This document shows positions 38,687-50,900 of a stretch of 64,000 nt of DNA, piece after piece; the first letter of the stretch is position 1, and each line of letters begins with the position of its first letter. Under the pieces are notes generated by a model that saw only the letters and a list, made by a program, of their open reading frames with translations, did no database searches and was not told the origin of the DNA. Made by a program: the position numbers and the translations under genes. This stretch comes from Heliopora coerulea (Eukaryota > Cnidaria > Anthozoa > Scleralcyonacea > Helioporidae): contig JASJOG010000267.1 of NCBI GenBank assembly GCA_030142905.1, positions 1 to 64,000 on the forward strand, written 5' to 3'.

Positions 38687-41600
38687 CCATGGATTCCAGT
38701 CACTCAAAAATGCCGTGTGCAAGCTTAGGGACTGGTATGTTGTTGACCAAACCATACTTAGGTACCGTATCGAAGCAAATCGGTTTGGTCTCGTTCTTTT
38801 TCCCGTTTTATGGATCTCTCAGACATTGTTTACATCATTTGAACACTGAAGCCAGTAAATGATTTAAGACCGGCAAACGAAATGGCTTTCTTGGTGCTTG
38901 CGGCTGGTTTCACTTTTGCAGGACATCTTGATTACTGGACAATCTATGACTTGAAAGGACAGTTCTAAAACTCAGCTCTTTGGAATACGCATTGGCCAAC
39001 TGTTCACATTCTGGAGCAACGCTTTGAATTGGTTCTTTTTCATGAATATGAACAAAGACGTTACGGGAACTCGCTTGTTGCCGAGACATTTGCTAAGCGA
39101 CTGAATGTAAACGATATTCTTCGTTGTAATTGAATCAATGTTGATTTGTATAAATCGAGACTTTTCACGTTCTGGTAATCACTTAGCTGAGCTACACAAT
39201 CACAGGTACGTCTGAATCGAGTAGCTGAAACACGCCGAAAAGCTATTTCTATTTGGAGATATACTAGCCTTCGGCGAAAATGCAGTCAGGTTTAGTCTTT
39301 CTCACTTTTCGGGTGGCTTGTGGATGATTACCTTTACGTTGTTCGACCAGTAATGCTTTCATCAGGATTTTAACACCTCGCAAGAAATTTTGAAAGTATA
39401 AAGCCGTGTTTTTCTGTAAATTCACCGTTGAACTCTTTGTGTTGAGGTGACGATGAACGCTTCGTTGAAAATACGTAAAAGTTGAAGGTTCGTATGCTAC
39501 GCCATTTTTCTGTTTTGCGAAAGTTTTACAGTGGGAAAAAGTACGTCTTTTACTTCCCTCTACTTTTTCTTCTTTCGACAAAACTTGGAGAAGGTTTGCT
39601 ACTCGTATTTTGTTGTATGTTTTGTATTTTCCGATTTTTGGTCAGCAGCAATAAAAATGCAAAACTCTCACGTTTCCTTTGTTTATTTCATCGGTTTCGT
39701 AATTCGTTTCATCTTCGTTACCAAAGTCTGATGAATACGTCGCATAAATCTTCATCATAGCACTTCTGCTAGAAATTTTCAATTAACTTTAAGACAATGT
39801 AGGAGTTATCAATTTTTTAATACAAAAAATATCAAAAAATTTTTTTCCAATCATAAGCTATCCGTAATGCTGGTATCCGACCGGTAACCTATGAGAATGC
39901 TCCGCTTTTAAGACGGAAAGTGTAGCCATCAACTAAAATGTCATTCTTCAAAGTGGAAAAAAGTGGAAAGTTTCATCCAAAAACGATACGAAATACGTCA
40001 ACATCGCAACTAATACAGGGTCTTCATACGAACATCCATTGTTTAGCAGTAGAATTGTCAGGATGGATCCCATTATTTACAAAACCGTTTAAGGTTATTC
40101 TCTCCAAACGTTTTGTTATAATAAAACAGAGCCAAACTTTTAAACGTAAGTATGACGACGAACAATTTGAATATAAAACCATTTCCAGTTTGGGTTGTTA
40201 ATATTCGTGTGCAAATGTTGTCTTTTTGTCATATTGCATACCCTCTTCCAGTTATAGTAGGGGGGATTTGTTTAATATTATTTTCAGTGTTAATTCAACT
40301 CATACGAATGAAGCGGTTTAATGCTTTTTCATCAAAGATTTAAAAAAAAGATTCCCGACTCAGTACCGAAGTGGTAGTACTAGATAATGCCCCACTAAAT
40401 AATGTTCTTTATACTTGTACGCATGCTCTCAAGCTATTATACTCAGAAAAACTTCCTGGCTATCAGAAGGTTATGGTTTCGATTCCCGTCAGGGATTCAG
40501 AAAATTTTTCTGAGTATAACAGCTTCAGAGCATGCGTATAAAGAACATTATATAACATCCAAGCGACCACATTTTCATCTTTGATTAGCACTAAAATAGT
40601 ACACGACATATCGAAATTTGCAAACTGACAGTACATATGTCTACCATCAATACGACCAGTACATAAATGTAACCTTTGCTCACCATCTGAGTCCATGTAG
40701 CTCAACGGTTAGAGCATCTCACCGGCAATCAAAAGGTTACAGGTTCGATTCCCGTCAGGGACTCAGAGAGTTTTTCTGAGTATAATAGCTTGCGATGATG
40801 CTTATAAAGAACGTTATATAACAACCAAGCGACCACATTTTCATCACTGACCTCACGAAATGTAAACACCAAAATTAGGACACAGGTGTCTGCATCGTCA
40901 ATGGCAGAGGGAGATTGCAGTCCCTCTCTCTTTCATCTTAAAGTGACATGCATTCAGCTCAATATGATATGCATTCAGCTCAACATGACATGCATTCAGC
41001 TCACCCATTCTTGATGAATCCCATTCGTTTTCCTAGGTGGCATTAGTCCTCTTGATGTCAAAATTTATCCCATAAAAGTTTCATTTAAGTAGGAATTTAA
41101 TGCATCCACTCCAGTTGTTGTTTTGTAATTTCCTTATTGCAGGATTTACGAACTGCGCCGTCCGTACGTAACTGTTATGTCTTGTTAGCTTTATACCGAG
41201 AGGTTACCACATGTTACGCAATGGGGGATATAAAAGAGAGGATAGCACCTAAGGTAAGTCGTTTATTTCATGTCCTCAGAATAATTACATCTGTTCAGCT
41301 CATACCCAAAATTGTTGAATGAAAGGCCATGAAGATGGTTTTAAATTCATTTAAATAAATTTGCTAACGTTTCGTTGCAACTTGCAACATCTTCAGAGTG
41401 AAGTTTTACAAAGTTATCAATGTCTATTTATAAGTCTATTTACATACGATAATGAACAATAAATTAGCACCCAATCAATCAGAACAAGGTTAGAAGAGGC
41501 AGAGAGAGTAGGATGGAGGAGATGTTTTCATCGAGGTAAAGTTTAAGCTTCGAAATGAGTAAACTCTCTCGAATGAGGAGTTCAAGGTTGGAGGAGGATC

Positions 41601-41923
41601 GTCAAGAAGATACCATAGGAAAATCGGTAGGGAATGCAGTGAGAAGAGTTTCACGATGTCACAAAGATTCAAAGATCCTATCTTTGTATAAGATTAGGGA
41701 CTCATTTCTAAGTAATTTGTTTATTCATATGTTCGTTCCGTTTGTTTATCCAATCATTCGTTCCATCGTTCGTTTGGTCGCTCGTCCGTTTATATTTTGT
41801 GCATTCTGTTACGTCCCAGGTTTTAAAGAAGATCAGTAAATTTATGCTCAAGGCGGAACACTTTTCAAGACGAGTAAGTCTTTCGTTAGATTTTTGTTAT
41901 TCGTTATCTGTCTATCAATGATT

Positions 41924-41985
<62 letters not shown>

Positions 41986-44900
41986 TTCTCTCCCTCTTTC
42001 TTTTTCACTTTCATTCTCTCTCTGTCTCTCTCCCTCTTTGTAGGAATGTATTTAAAATGTATTTGTCGGTAATAGAGACTATTTCAAATTAAAAAATTAA
42101 CGAAAAATGGCTATTTTTTTTCAACCTTAAGGCGATTATTGTGACGTAGATTGGTTTTAAAGATTTGAAAACATTCTTTAGTGCCAATTTTATTTTGTAA
42201 GTAGTTAAACAAAAACGTGATTTCAATATTAAAAGCATTTGGTACTACATTTGTTTTTAATCTGCTTGTTGGTTGAAGATACACGAACAAACGGTTTCAA
42301 AAAAAAAATAGGAAGTTGGAGGGCAACTGCTCTTTTAAAGGCTAAATTATATTGAATGGTAATTAGGAGTTATTTTGAAGTGTCACTGTTGCAATAGAAA
42401 CTACTTGAGCTCCTTTTTTTTAAGTAATAGTAGTCAAACTAACATTCTTTGAAGGTTGAAGTAGCATCATCCCTCCGTGAAAGAAACTGTATTGAGACAC
42501 TTTGACCTTCATCGAGGACTAGATAAAGTTATAAAGACGGTAATCGTTAGGGAATGTCTCCTTCTCTGCCTGTTAGTCCGTATTTGCAATCTGTTATTTG
42601 ACCCAGTTAAAATCAGGTCACGCGGTCTCTGCTGAGCAAGTTACCACCATGTCATATGAGAAAGCAGGGAAAGACAGACTTCAATTCTACTTAATATTCT
42701 TAAATCGTACATAGCTTGTACAGTTTTTAAGAGTTCGTGATTATTTAACGAATTTTGCAGGACGTCTCTGAAACCCAATTAAGTGATGAGAGCTTTCTGT
42801 CTAATTATTATCATAATAGCCTGGTTGTACTGTATTAAGACTCAATCATGTTATAAATTGTCAACAGATGACACGGATTCAACCAGATTTAGAGCCGGAT
42901 TCAACCTAAGAAACCACACACCATGTTTGTTTGTTTCCTGCTCTCCTTCACGCATGCGTGCGTAATTACATACTAAGGGGGGAAGGATACTAAGCTACAA
43001 ACATTACATTGGTGTAGCTTTGTCTTACTGTGTAACCACCCAAAACTGTCACTTTGAGATGGTGTACGAAATTTCGTGAGTAAAGATGAATTAGTAGCTT
43101 TCATGCTTGCTTAAAACTTCAGAAAATCTTATGGTGACAATTCTTTTTCTATTTAATCGTCGAAATTGTCAGCAGTAAGTCAGGCAGAATCAGGTAGTGC
43201 ATCTGAAGTGTAAATGAAAAAGTAGGTACTTTAAGACCGTTAATGAGTCCACTTGAAAGACCCCTTGTTGGTTGTACTTTTGTAGCTATTGTTATAGGTG
43301 AAGTTGTTGTGACCTCTTTGTAGTTCTTTCTCGATATTGTGATTGCAACAGTTTTTATTTGTTGTTGTTATTGTTATGGCAATGATTATTGTCGACGTCA
43401 TCGCCATTTTACTTGTTATTTTCATTATTCTTCAGCTGAGACCGCTGGCTGAGAGCATCTTGACCAATACTCACAGCAGAAACCTGAATCTGTTACAAGT
43501 AACTCCTGGGCAAACTGCAAATGAAACACGGCTTGCAGAAGTGTTAGTTCACTTCAGAATTGTTCTAGAGTGCCTACGTAAAAATCGTTTACTTCAACCA
43601 CTGAGAAATTTGGCATTTGACCCAGCCACAATGAGAGTAAGGAGCTATTATTCATTTTTGTAATTTAAGATGGAATGTTTTAGCGCGAAGAGGGTGAAGG
43701 AAGGAATCAAGAAGGAGGAAAAGTTTGACGTTTGATTTGTTACCATTGACAGACTGCCTATCTCCCTACAATGCCTCATGATTATGGTGCGGAAGCCATG
43801 AGGGTAAACATTGGTCGCTGGTATGGTGAGTAACCAGCTTTTTCATTTACAAATATATAAATATTCTAGTGTACATAAGATAATCATTGAAGCTTGGTTG
43901 GCTAAAGCACTGGGTTTGACTCATTCAAATGCGGTTTCAGTTCTTGCGAAGGACCTTAAGTTGCTTTTCAGCTACAGGCTTGACTTTGCAGGTGGCTTTC
44001 AGTCCATCGTTCAAAAACTCAGTTTTTCACTGTCACCTTGTCATCTTCGTGAGATCGGGTATAAACTCAAATAGTACTTGTCTACTAAAAATCTTCTGCC
44101 CACGAATTTCCGTTAATGCTGTACTCTTCCTGTATTGTATGGCAGTGATGTCTTGTAAATTGCATGTGACTGATCTCTTATCAGTGACCTATTCTTGGTT
44201 ACAATTAGTAGTAAGCAACCGCCTCAGAATAGCTTGTGCTTTCCCTTCCCACGAATCACCAGCATTAGTTGCCTCGTTACTGTAAAGTGTGGGAGTTATT
44301 TTTGGTACTGCACCGTTTGTTTTCAGCATTCAACTCCTTCGACGTTTACTATCTAATCTTTCATGTTGTCTTTTTCTTATGTTTTCAAGAATGTCCCAAT
44401 GGACACCGTTATGTGATAACTGAGGTAAAAATTGACAAAAATATTACTTTATTGTTCATATTAACAATAACATAGTATATTGACATTGTGTTTGCTATCT
44501 GTAGTGTGGAAGGCCAAAGCAGCACTACTCTTGTCCAGATTGTCGGGCACCAATTGGTGGTTTGGGTCAGCTGGCAACGATGAACAGAAATGCATCGAGG
44601 TATTTTCAACACTAGTCACCTGCTCTACTTCCCGCAACGTGATGTATCACTGATATATTTAATCTGAAGATTTGTTTTAACCCTAAACTTCAGACATGAA
44701 TATGAATATAAAAATTGTAAGCTGCATCTAGCCGGCTTGTGACTAAATGCAAGAAAGTATAAACCGAGTAACCTGCTGAAATATAAAAGCAAAATGCTTA
44801 CGTTGCATTCAAAATCCTAACGATAAGTGACGTTTCACTCATATTACGAACCTTTGTCCAAAATGACAGTATTTTTTTTTCCTATAGTTTACCTTGCTTT

Positions 44901-47900
44901 TTGTCGATTAATTATATTATGAAAATCAAGGGAGGAATTGACCTTGTAATCTTACAACCACCTTTTTTGCTCGGAAGGTGGAGTGCTGCTCTAAATTGGT
45001 GTGGTCCGTCATGGTCAGAAAATGACCGTTGCGTTGTTGGCGCCTAGTTTCCATTAGATCCAGCATAGAGTTATCACACTACCATACAAACAATAATCAA
45101 CTGATAAGATTTCAGTCATTTACTAACCCGATTTGATAGTATAGAGCAACGAAAACTTAATTCCTTGTAAATCTATTTCAATACATTTTCTTACTCTTGT
45201 TTTTTAGCGAAGATCGTTCTAGCACTGGTCACATAATTGGTCCTGCTCAAACACAACCTCAGTCTCTTACTTCCGAAAGGGGGCTAACGCCACTAGCCTG
45301 TGGGGTTTTACGGTTTCTTACACATGCAGCCATGTTGCTGGGAGCTGACCAAGATCTACAGGTGTGTTTTGTTTCCCTAGTACTTTGTTTATTTACCCTT
45401 TAGCTGGCACTGCTGCTATTTGGCAACTGATAAATTTTACTCTGGCTAATGCCAGACGATTCTACTCGTCGAGGGGAGACTTCCCGTAAAGCTGGCATGA
45501 AATGTATTAAGTCTTATCGGCAGCCTAATGAGCATTAACAACTGAGGCGGTAGGATTTGAAACATTTCGATGCTTGGTTAAAACAGAAGAATCATTGAAA
45601 CTATGTGTTTTGAATCTTCATATACTCCGCAGGCATAAGACTTCTCTTATTTTACTCTGGCTAACGCCATACTATTTTAGTCCGGCTAACGCCAGATGAT
45701 GTTACTCGTCAAAGGGAGAGTTCCTGCCTCGAAAGATTTAATAGCATGCGTGCCATTTATTTTGCTTGTTAGTTAGTTTGCTTTCTTATCATGAATACTT
45801 TTCCTGTTCTTAAATAGAATGTGATTCCAATCGTCAAACCTCCTGTAGTAAATGTCATCGAGTTCTTATATGCGCATCTTTTACATGACATCCGATGCTT
45901 GGCAAGAGGTACAGGGAACAATGAGGATGAAGCAATACAAATCATCCACATAGTGTTAGCTGCCATAGTGAACCATCAAACAGGTGAGGAATTCGTCCTT
46001 TAATTTTTACTAAAGACCATAGACATCAAGGAAGACGTTACAAGCGATGAAACAAACAGTACGGAAGTGTGTTCAGAACGGTGGCTGGCTGAACTTAGGC
46101 TGCATGTCATCAAGATCTTGCTAATGTCTTCGACTTAATAAAAGTGCTCATGTAACCAGGTCATTATCATGAAAAAATGAAATCAGCAACTCTGTTTTAA
46201 AATTGATATCGTACATAAAAAGCTTCTCCGACATTTCTACTGTCCTCCAGCCTCCATCAGGGTAAAAGTGATTGAGAAATTTAATCGCACGTAATTTAAA
46301 TTAAAGTCTTCAAAAGTTAAATGCAAATATTCTATAGTTAGCAAACTTCCGTTATCGCAGTTCATTGACTTTTCTTCCCTTTTGCGAACCGCTTATGTCT
46401 CCTGGGAAAGTTTTCCAGCTTGAACCCTCAAATTTAAATTTGATTGATGACTGATATTTTGGCTTTCATTTTAGAGTAGTCTTGTTCTATATGAATTGTT
46501 TCTATAGTTATTAAGCCAAACATAAGCTTTGGCGTTCCACTAAAAAATGTCGTTCGTTTTTGCCGCAAAGATGGTTTGGACAGCAGTTAATGTCTTTGGT
46601 TTATTTTATTTTAGTACTGTTTTAGTTTATTGGTTACAATAGTAGCCGTGGCCATTAAAATTGTTTCATTTTTCAAATAACTAAATTCATTCATCTTTTG
46701 CAACTTTCCGCATTATTTATTTATTTTTCTTATCTTTTTATAACAACCAAATAAAGATTTTATTTGTTTAAAAAGATATAGATTTGGGTCGGCTCAAATA
46801 TCAAAACCCTTCCCCGATGCATTTTAAGAGGTACGTCTACTGATCTCTAGAGAAGACTGGATTGAGCATTCTATTGTTTGAAAGGCCCTGAAAATGAAGC
46901 CAGCGAAATTTGACTGGGTCATTACTAAGGGACCAAAGTCGTTGTACTTTTGGTGGCTCAGCACTTTCAAAAATATTTCCTGATTCTCTATATAGCAAAA
47001 TGGAACGACTTCGTAGGTCAAAAGGCAGCTTTACCTACAGAAAATCCTATACACACCATACAGAAGTCGCATAGTTGGTCCCTTAGCAATGGATGCCGCA
47101 ATCCACTTCCGGCTTCATTTTCTGAACATGGGATGCTCGGTCCAACCTTCTAAAGATCAGTGGGTACATCGTGCGCGACAACAAGCTGGCAAAACAACAG
47201 TCCCCAAACCCACTACGTTTCCATTAAATTCCGTCCAGGCTCAGATTTTTGATTGATGATGTGATACTTTTCAAAACTGGACAAAATGGTCTAATTTTCA
47301 GCTCTGGATAATTTTCTATCCAATACGTCTTCCTTTTCTGTCTCTGCTTTTTAAATATGCTTCAGATGTCACATCAAATGGCATTTGGTTTTGATAGTAT
47401 CTTATAATAGATATCTCATAATGCTTCGGAACTTCGACAAATGTTTCGCCCGCTATACAATAACGTCAACTTCTACTGACGTAAAACAAGTAGTTATGAT
47501 TAATTCGTGATATTGGTATGGTAATAATTTGTACAACAAGAAATAAACATATGCAAGGTGAGGGGAGAAAAGGAAATTTATGAAGACCTGAGTCAGTCAG
47601 TCAAAATTCAGGCAAGAAATAAGTTACCTGATATTTCTATCTTTCCAGACATTTTTCGTTTATTGCAATTACTTATTTCTTTATCAGGAAATTTTGACAC
47701 AGATCCTTCTTTGCCGACCAAGGAGTCAAGAGCTGTTTGGGAAAACGCATTTGTGCACACTTATTTAAACCCTGTCCTCTCGGTAAGCCCTTGTTGTTTC
47801 CCTTCGTACTGGGGTGAATTGAAAATCAGCCAATGCTATTCCGAAGGCTGACGTTTCAGAAACATACCATAGTTCTTCCTGTAACTTCGTGTAAGAAAAT

Positions 47901-50900
47901 ACTGATTCTGATTTCTGTTCATTTTGTGCTATATGATGGAGTTAATTGCAGACACAAACGGAAGTAAATTAATTATCAGCGGTTTAAAGCTATAAATGCG
48001 TTCACAGCAAGTAAGCCAAGAAATACGGGAAAGTAATTCATATCGTTATCCCTATAGAACTTATCTCAACAACTACAGGATTGTTTAGGTCGTATGGTTG
48101 GCGACGAAAGACTAGGTAAGTCAAATGCACAAATAGATGGATACAAATAAAAGTGTCTATTAATATGCTTTCACGCCCATGAAGGTATGTATGTATTTAC
48201 ATGCGCAATTTCACGTCGTCGTAGGCGTGAAATTCTTTTATATGTGTATGTATGCATGTATGTATGTATGTATGTATGTTTGTGTGTATGTTTGTACTGT
48301 ATGTATGTATCTATGCACGTTTATAAAATCTGCTGTGTCCCGTAAACAGCTTGAAAAACGTCATTTCTATAGGAAACGATCCAGTGATGAGGCAAATATA
48401 CGAGTTAGATTCTCCAAATTATGACACATTGGCCAGCCTCGACCCGATGCATTCCGCATTTTGGCGGTATCGTACAAGAGTTAGTGTGGAACATTTAAGC
48501 ATTAAGTTTCAAGAACAGGTTGAAAGACGCGATGGATCCAGTCCATGTAAAGTTCTCGAAGAATTCTTGAAAAAGGTACAAATTAAGAATTAGATCTCTC
48601 AGAATACCTACCAAGGATCTTAGCTTAAAAGTATGTTCATTTTTTTACTTTCGTCCGATACCGTTGTAGGAACACCATCTTCGTGCATTGCAATATCTAC
48701 CAGACATTCTTAAATTTCAACGTCAACTTTGCGAGAAATTTCATCGACGACTGGATCGAAGTGAAGCAGAAAAGTTTACGCTTAGGGAATTTTTACGGAA
48801 GGGTATGATATTGCTATTATAGTAATTCGTGAAACAAAACGTAATCCGAAAAATATTGATTTCTTGAAACTCGAAATTTGAGTTACCAACATAATGGACC
48901 TAGTTTGATAGTTTATTAATGAAATAGTTACATGGCAGTCGTGAACTGAATTGCGTAACTTTACAATGTAATCTACTCGAGTGAGCTAATAACTAAAAAA
49001 CTATTAGTCTGCTAATAAATAATAATATCGTAATTCTAATGTACTTAAATACCACTGATACTAAAACGAACTAACTAAACATAACAACGAACTAAAAATC
49101 ATAATTTCTGCTTCATGCGATATTATACAGGATTTTAAAAAACACTTTGTTTTCATCACCGGAACTGTGAATGTTCTTTGCTTCCTAAAGTTATACTTCT
49201 TGATCGCGTTATACCTTGGTATTAAAGAGTAAAGTTTATTGCGAGATTATAATATTTAGACTTTATTTCAAAGTCTTCTTCAGACAAAATGAAGATGACA
49301 TTGAAATAAAATCTAAATATTACAATCTCGCAATATTCTCATCTTGTTGTGAACTCAGATCTTGCGTTTCAAGATGTTAATATTTTTCGGAATATGTTTT
49401 GTTTTTTAATTATTCACATCTTTTACACTCACGTTCATATTTTATAATTTAGCACATCATCATATTTTGGTCGTTGTTATTCTTATCTCAACGATTACCT
49501 TAACGATGTTTTTGCTGTCGTATTTATCATAAGGACCAGGATCATCTTCATCTTTACACTATCATGGTCATAATCATCTCATGCGGCTGGTATCGGATGT
49601 TTAACCTAATGATAAAAGAGTTCATCAACTCTCTGCTGATAGTCGAGGGTTGGACTGCGTTGTTACGTTGGGATAAATGGTTAAAATGATAATAAATTGT
49701 GGTTAACTCAGGTGGTAAGACTTCGCCTAACTGAATGTTATCGGTAAGTGAAAAGCCCTTCACTTGTTGATGATAGCTCAGAGAATTCGAAGGAAATGGG
49801 ATTGCAGATGTCGACGGACATTTTACAGACTCACTACTCATTACAGCTATGAATCTTTGTCACCACCAAATCTTTCCATGGTAATCATGTACTGTTCGTT
49901 CATGTTTAACAATAAATGTTTCGATTGTTATTGTTTTGTTTATTTCTTTCTTTTTTCTTTAGCTTCCCAAATGAAAAGACAGTTCGAAGTATTGGTCAAT
50001 AGTTTCCGGATGGCTTGGAAACTGGTTCGTTCGTCCCTTGCTCAAAATGGTAATAAATAGATATATACATTCTTCCATAAAGAACATTAAACCTTCCTTG
50101 GCAAAAGTTAAGACATGTATAGACTTAGAGTAAACTCTTCTCACCATCATAGGCATAGGAACTGGGGGACATTGGGGGCACATGTCCCCCCAACCTTTTT
50201 GAAACGACAAAAAGTGCCCTTTTTAAGTATGAAAGTACCTCTTTTTAAGGATGAAAAGGGCCTTTATTAAAGAAAAAAGAAATGCCTTTCTATAACGAAG
50301 TGTAAAGCATTAGTTTATGTCCTCTGGCTTGGATTTAAAGATTAAAAGATACATAAGAATATGAAAAAACAAATCACATTGAATAACATCACTTCTGATA
50401 TCAGCTTATCCAAGAAGCTAGAGTTTTTCTTGTTGAATTAATGTCAGAATCCCGATGTATTATCACAAATTCATCAAACAATAGAATCGGTAAAGCTAGC
50501 AACATCGGACATGAATCTTCAAGCTAACGATTTTCAGTTTTACTAAAATAATAACCTTGGTCAAAAGAACTGGTATGACAGATGTTACCTATTTTGAGGG
50601 TGCCCTTTCCATGCGGAAAGGTGCCCCGAAAGGTTTTGGCCCCCCAACCTACATTTGCTTCCTGCGCCACTGCTCACCATCTATATATCTAACTTATGTC
50701 TATGAAAATCTATCTGTCTGTCTATCTGTCTTTCTATCTGTCTGTCTGTCGGTCCGTCGGTCGGTCGGTCCGTTCGTCCGTCCGTCCGTCCGTCGGTCCT
50801 CAATACAAAGAACTAGAATTAGCAATCTTGTAACTGTAAGTAGTCTAAACCTGCAGATATCAGTTAAGCAGTGCTCAACGTAATCTACAGGCAACTAATT

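Noticed and set aside
40689..40764. Functional tRNA gene
   Set aside because: Size, A and B boxes fit, but the anticodon arm does not pair properly and the flank repeats a nearby foldback; treated as tRNA-derived.
42765..42840. Possible exon [14 protein letters not shown] after TTTTGCAG
   Set aside because: Runs into a stop with no good donor, and exons 21 and 22 already join in the conserved order.
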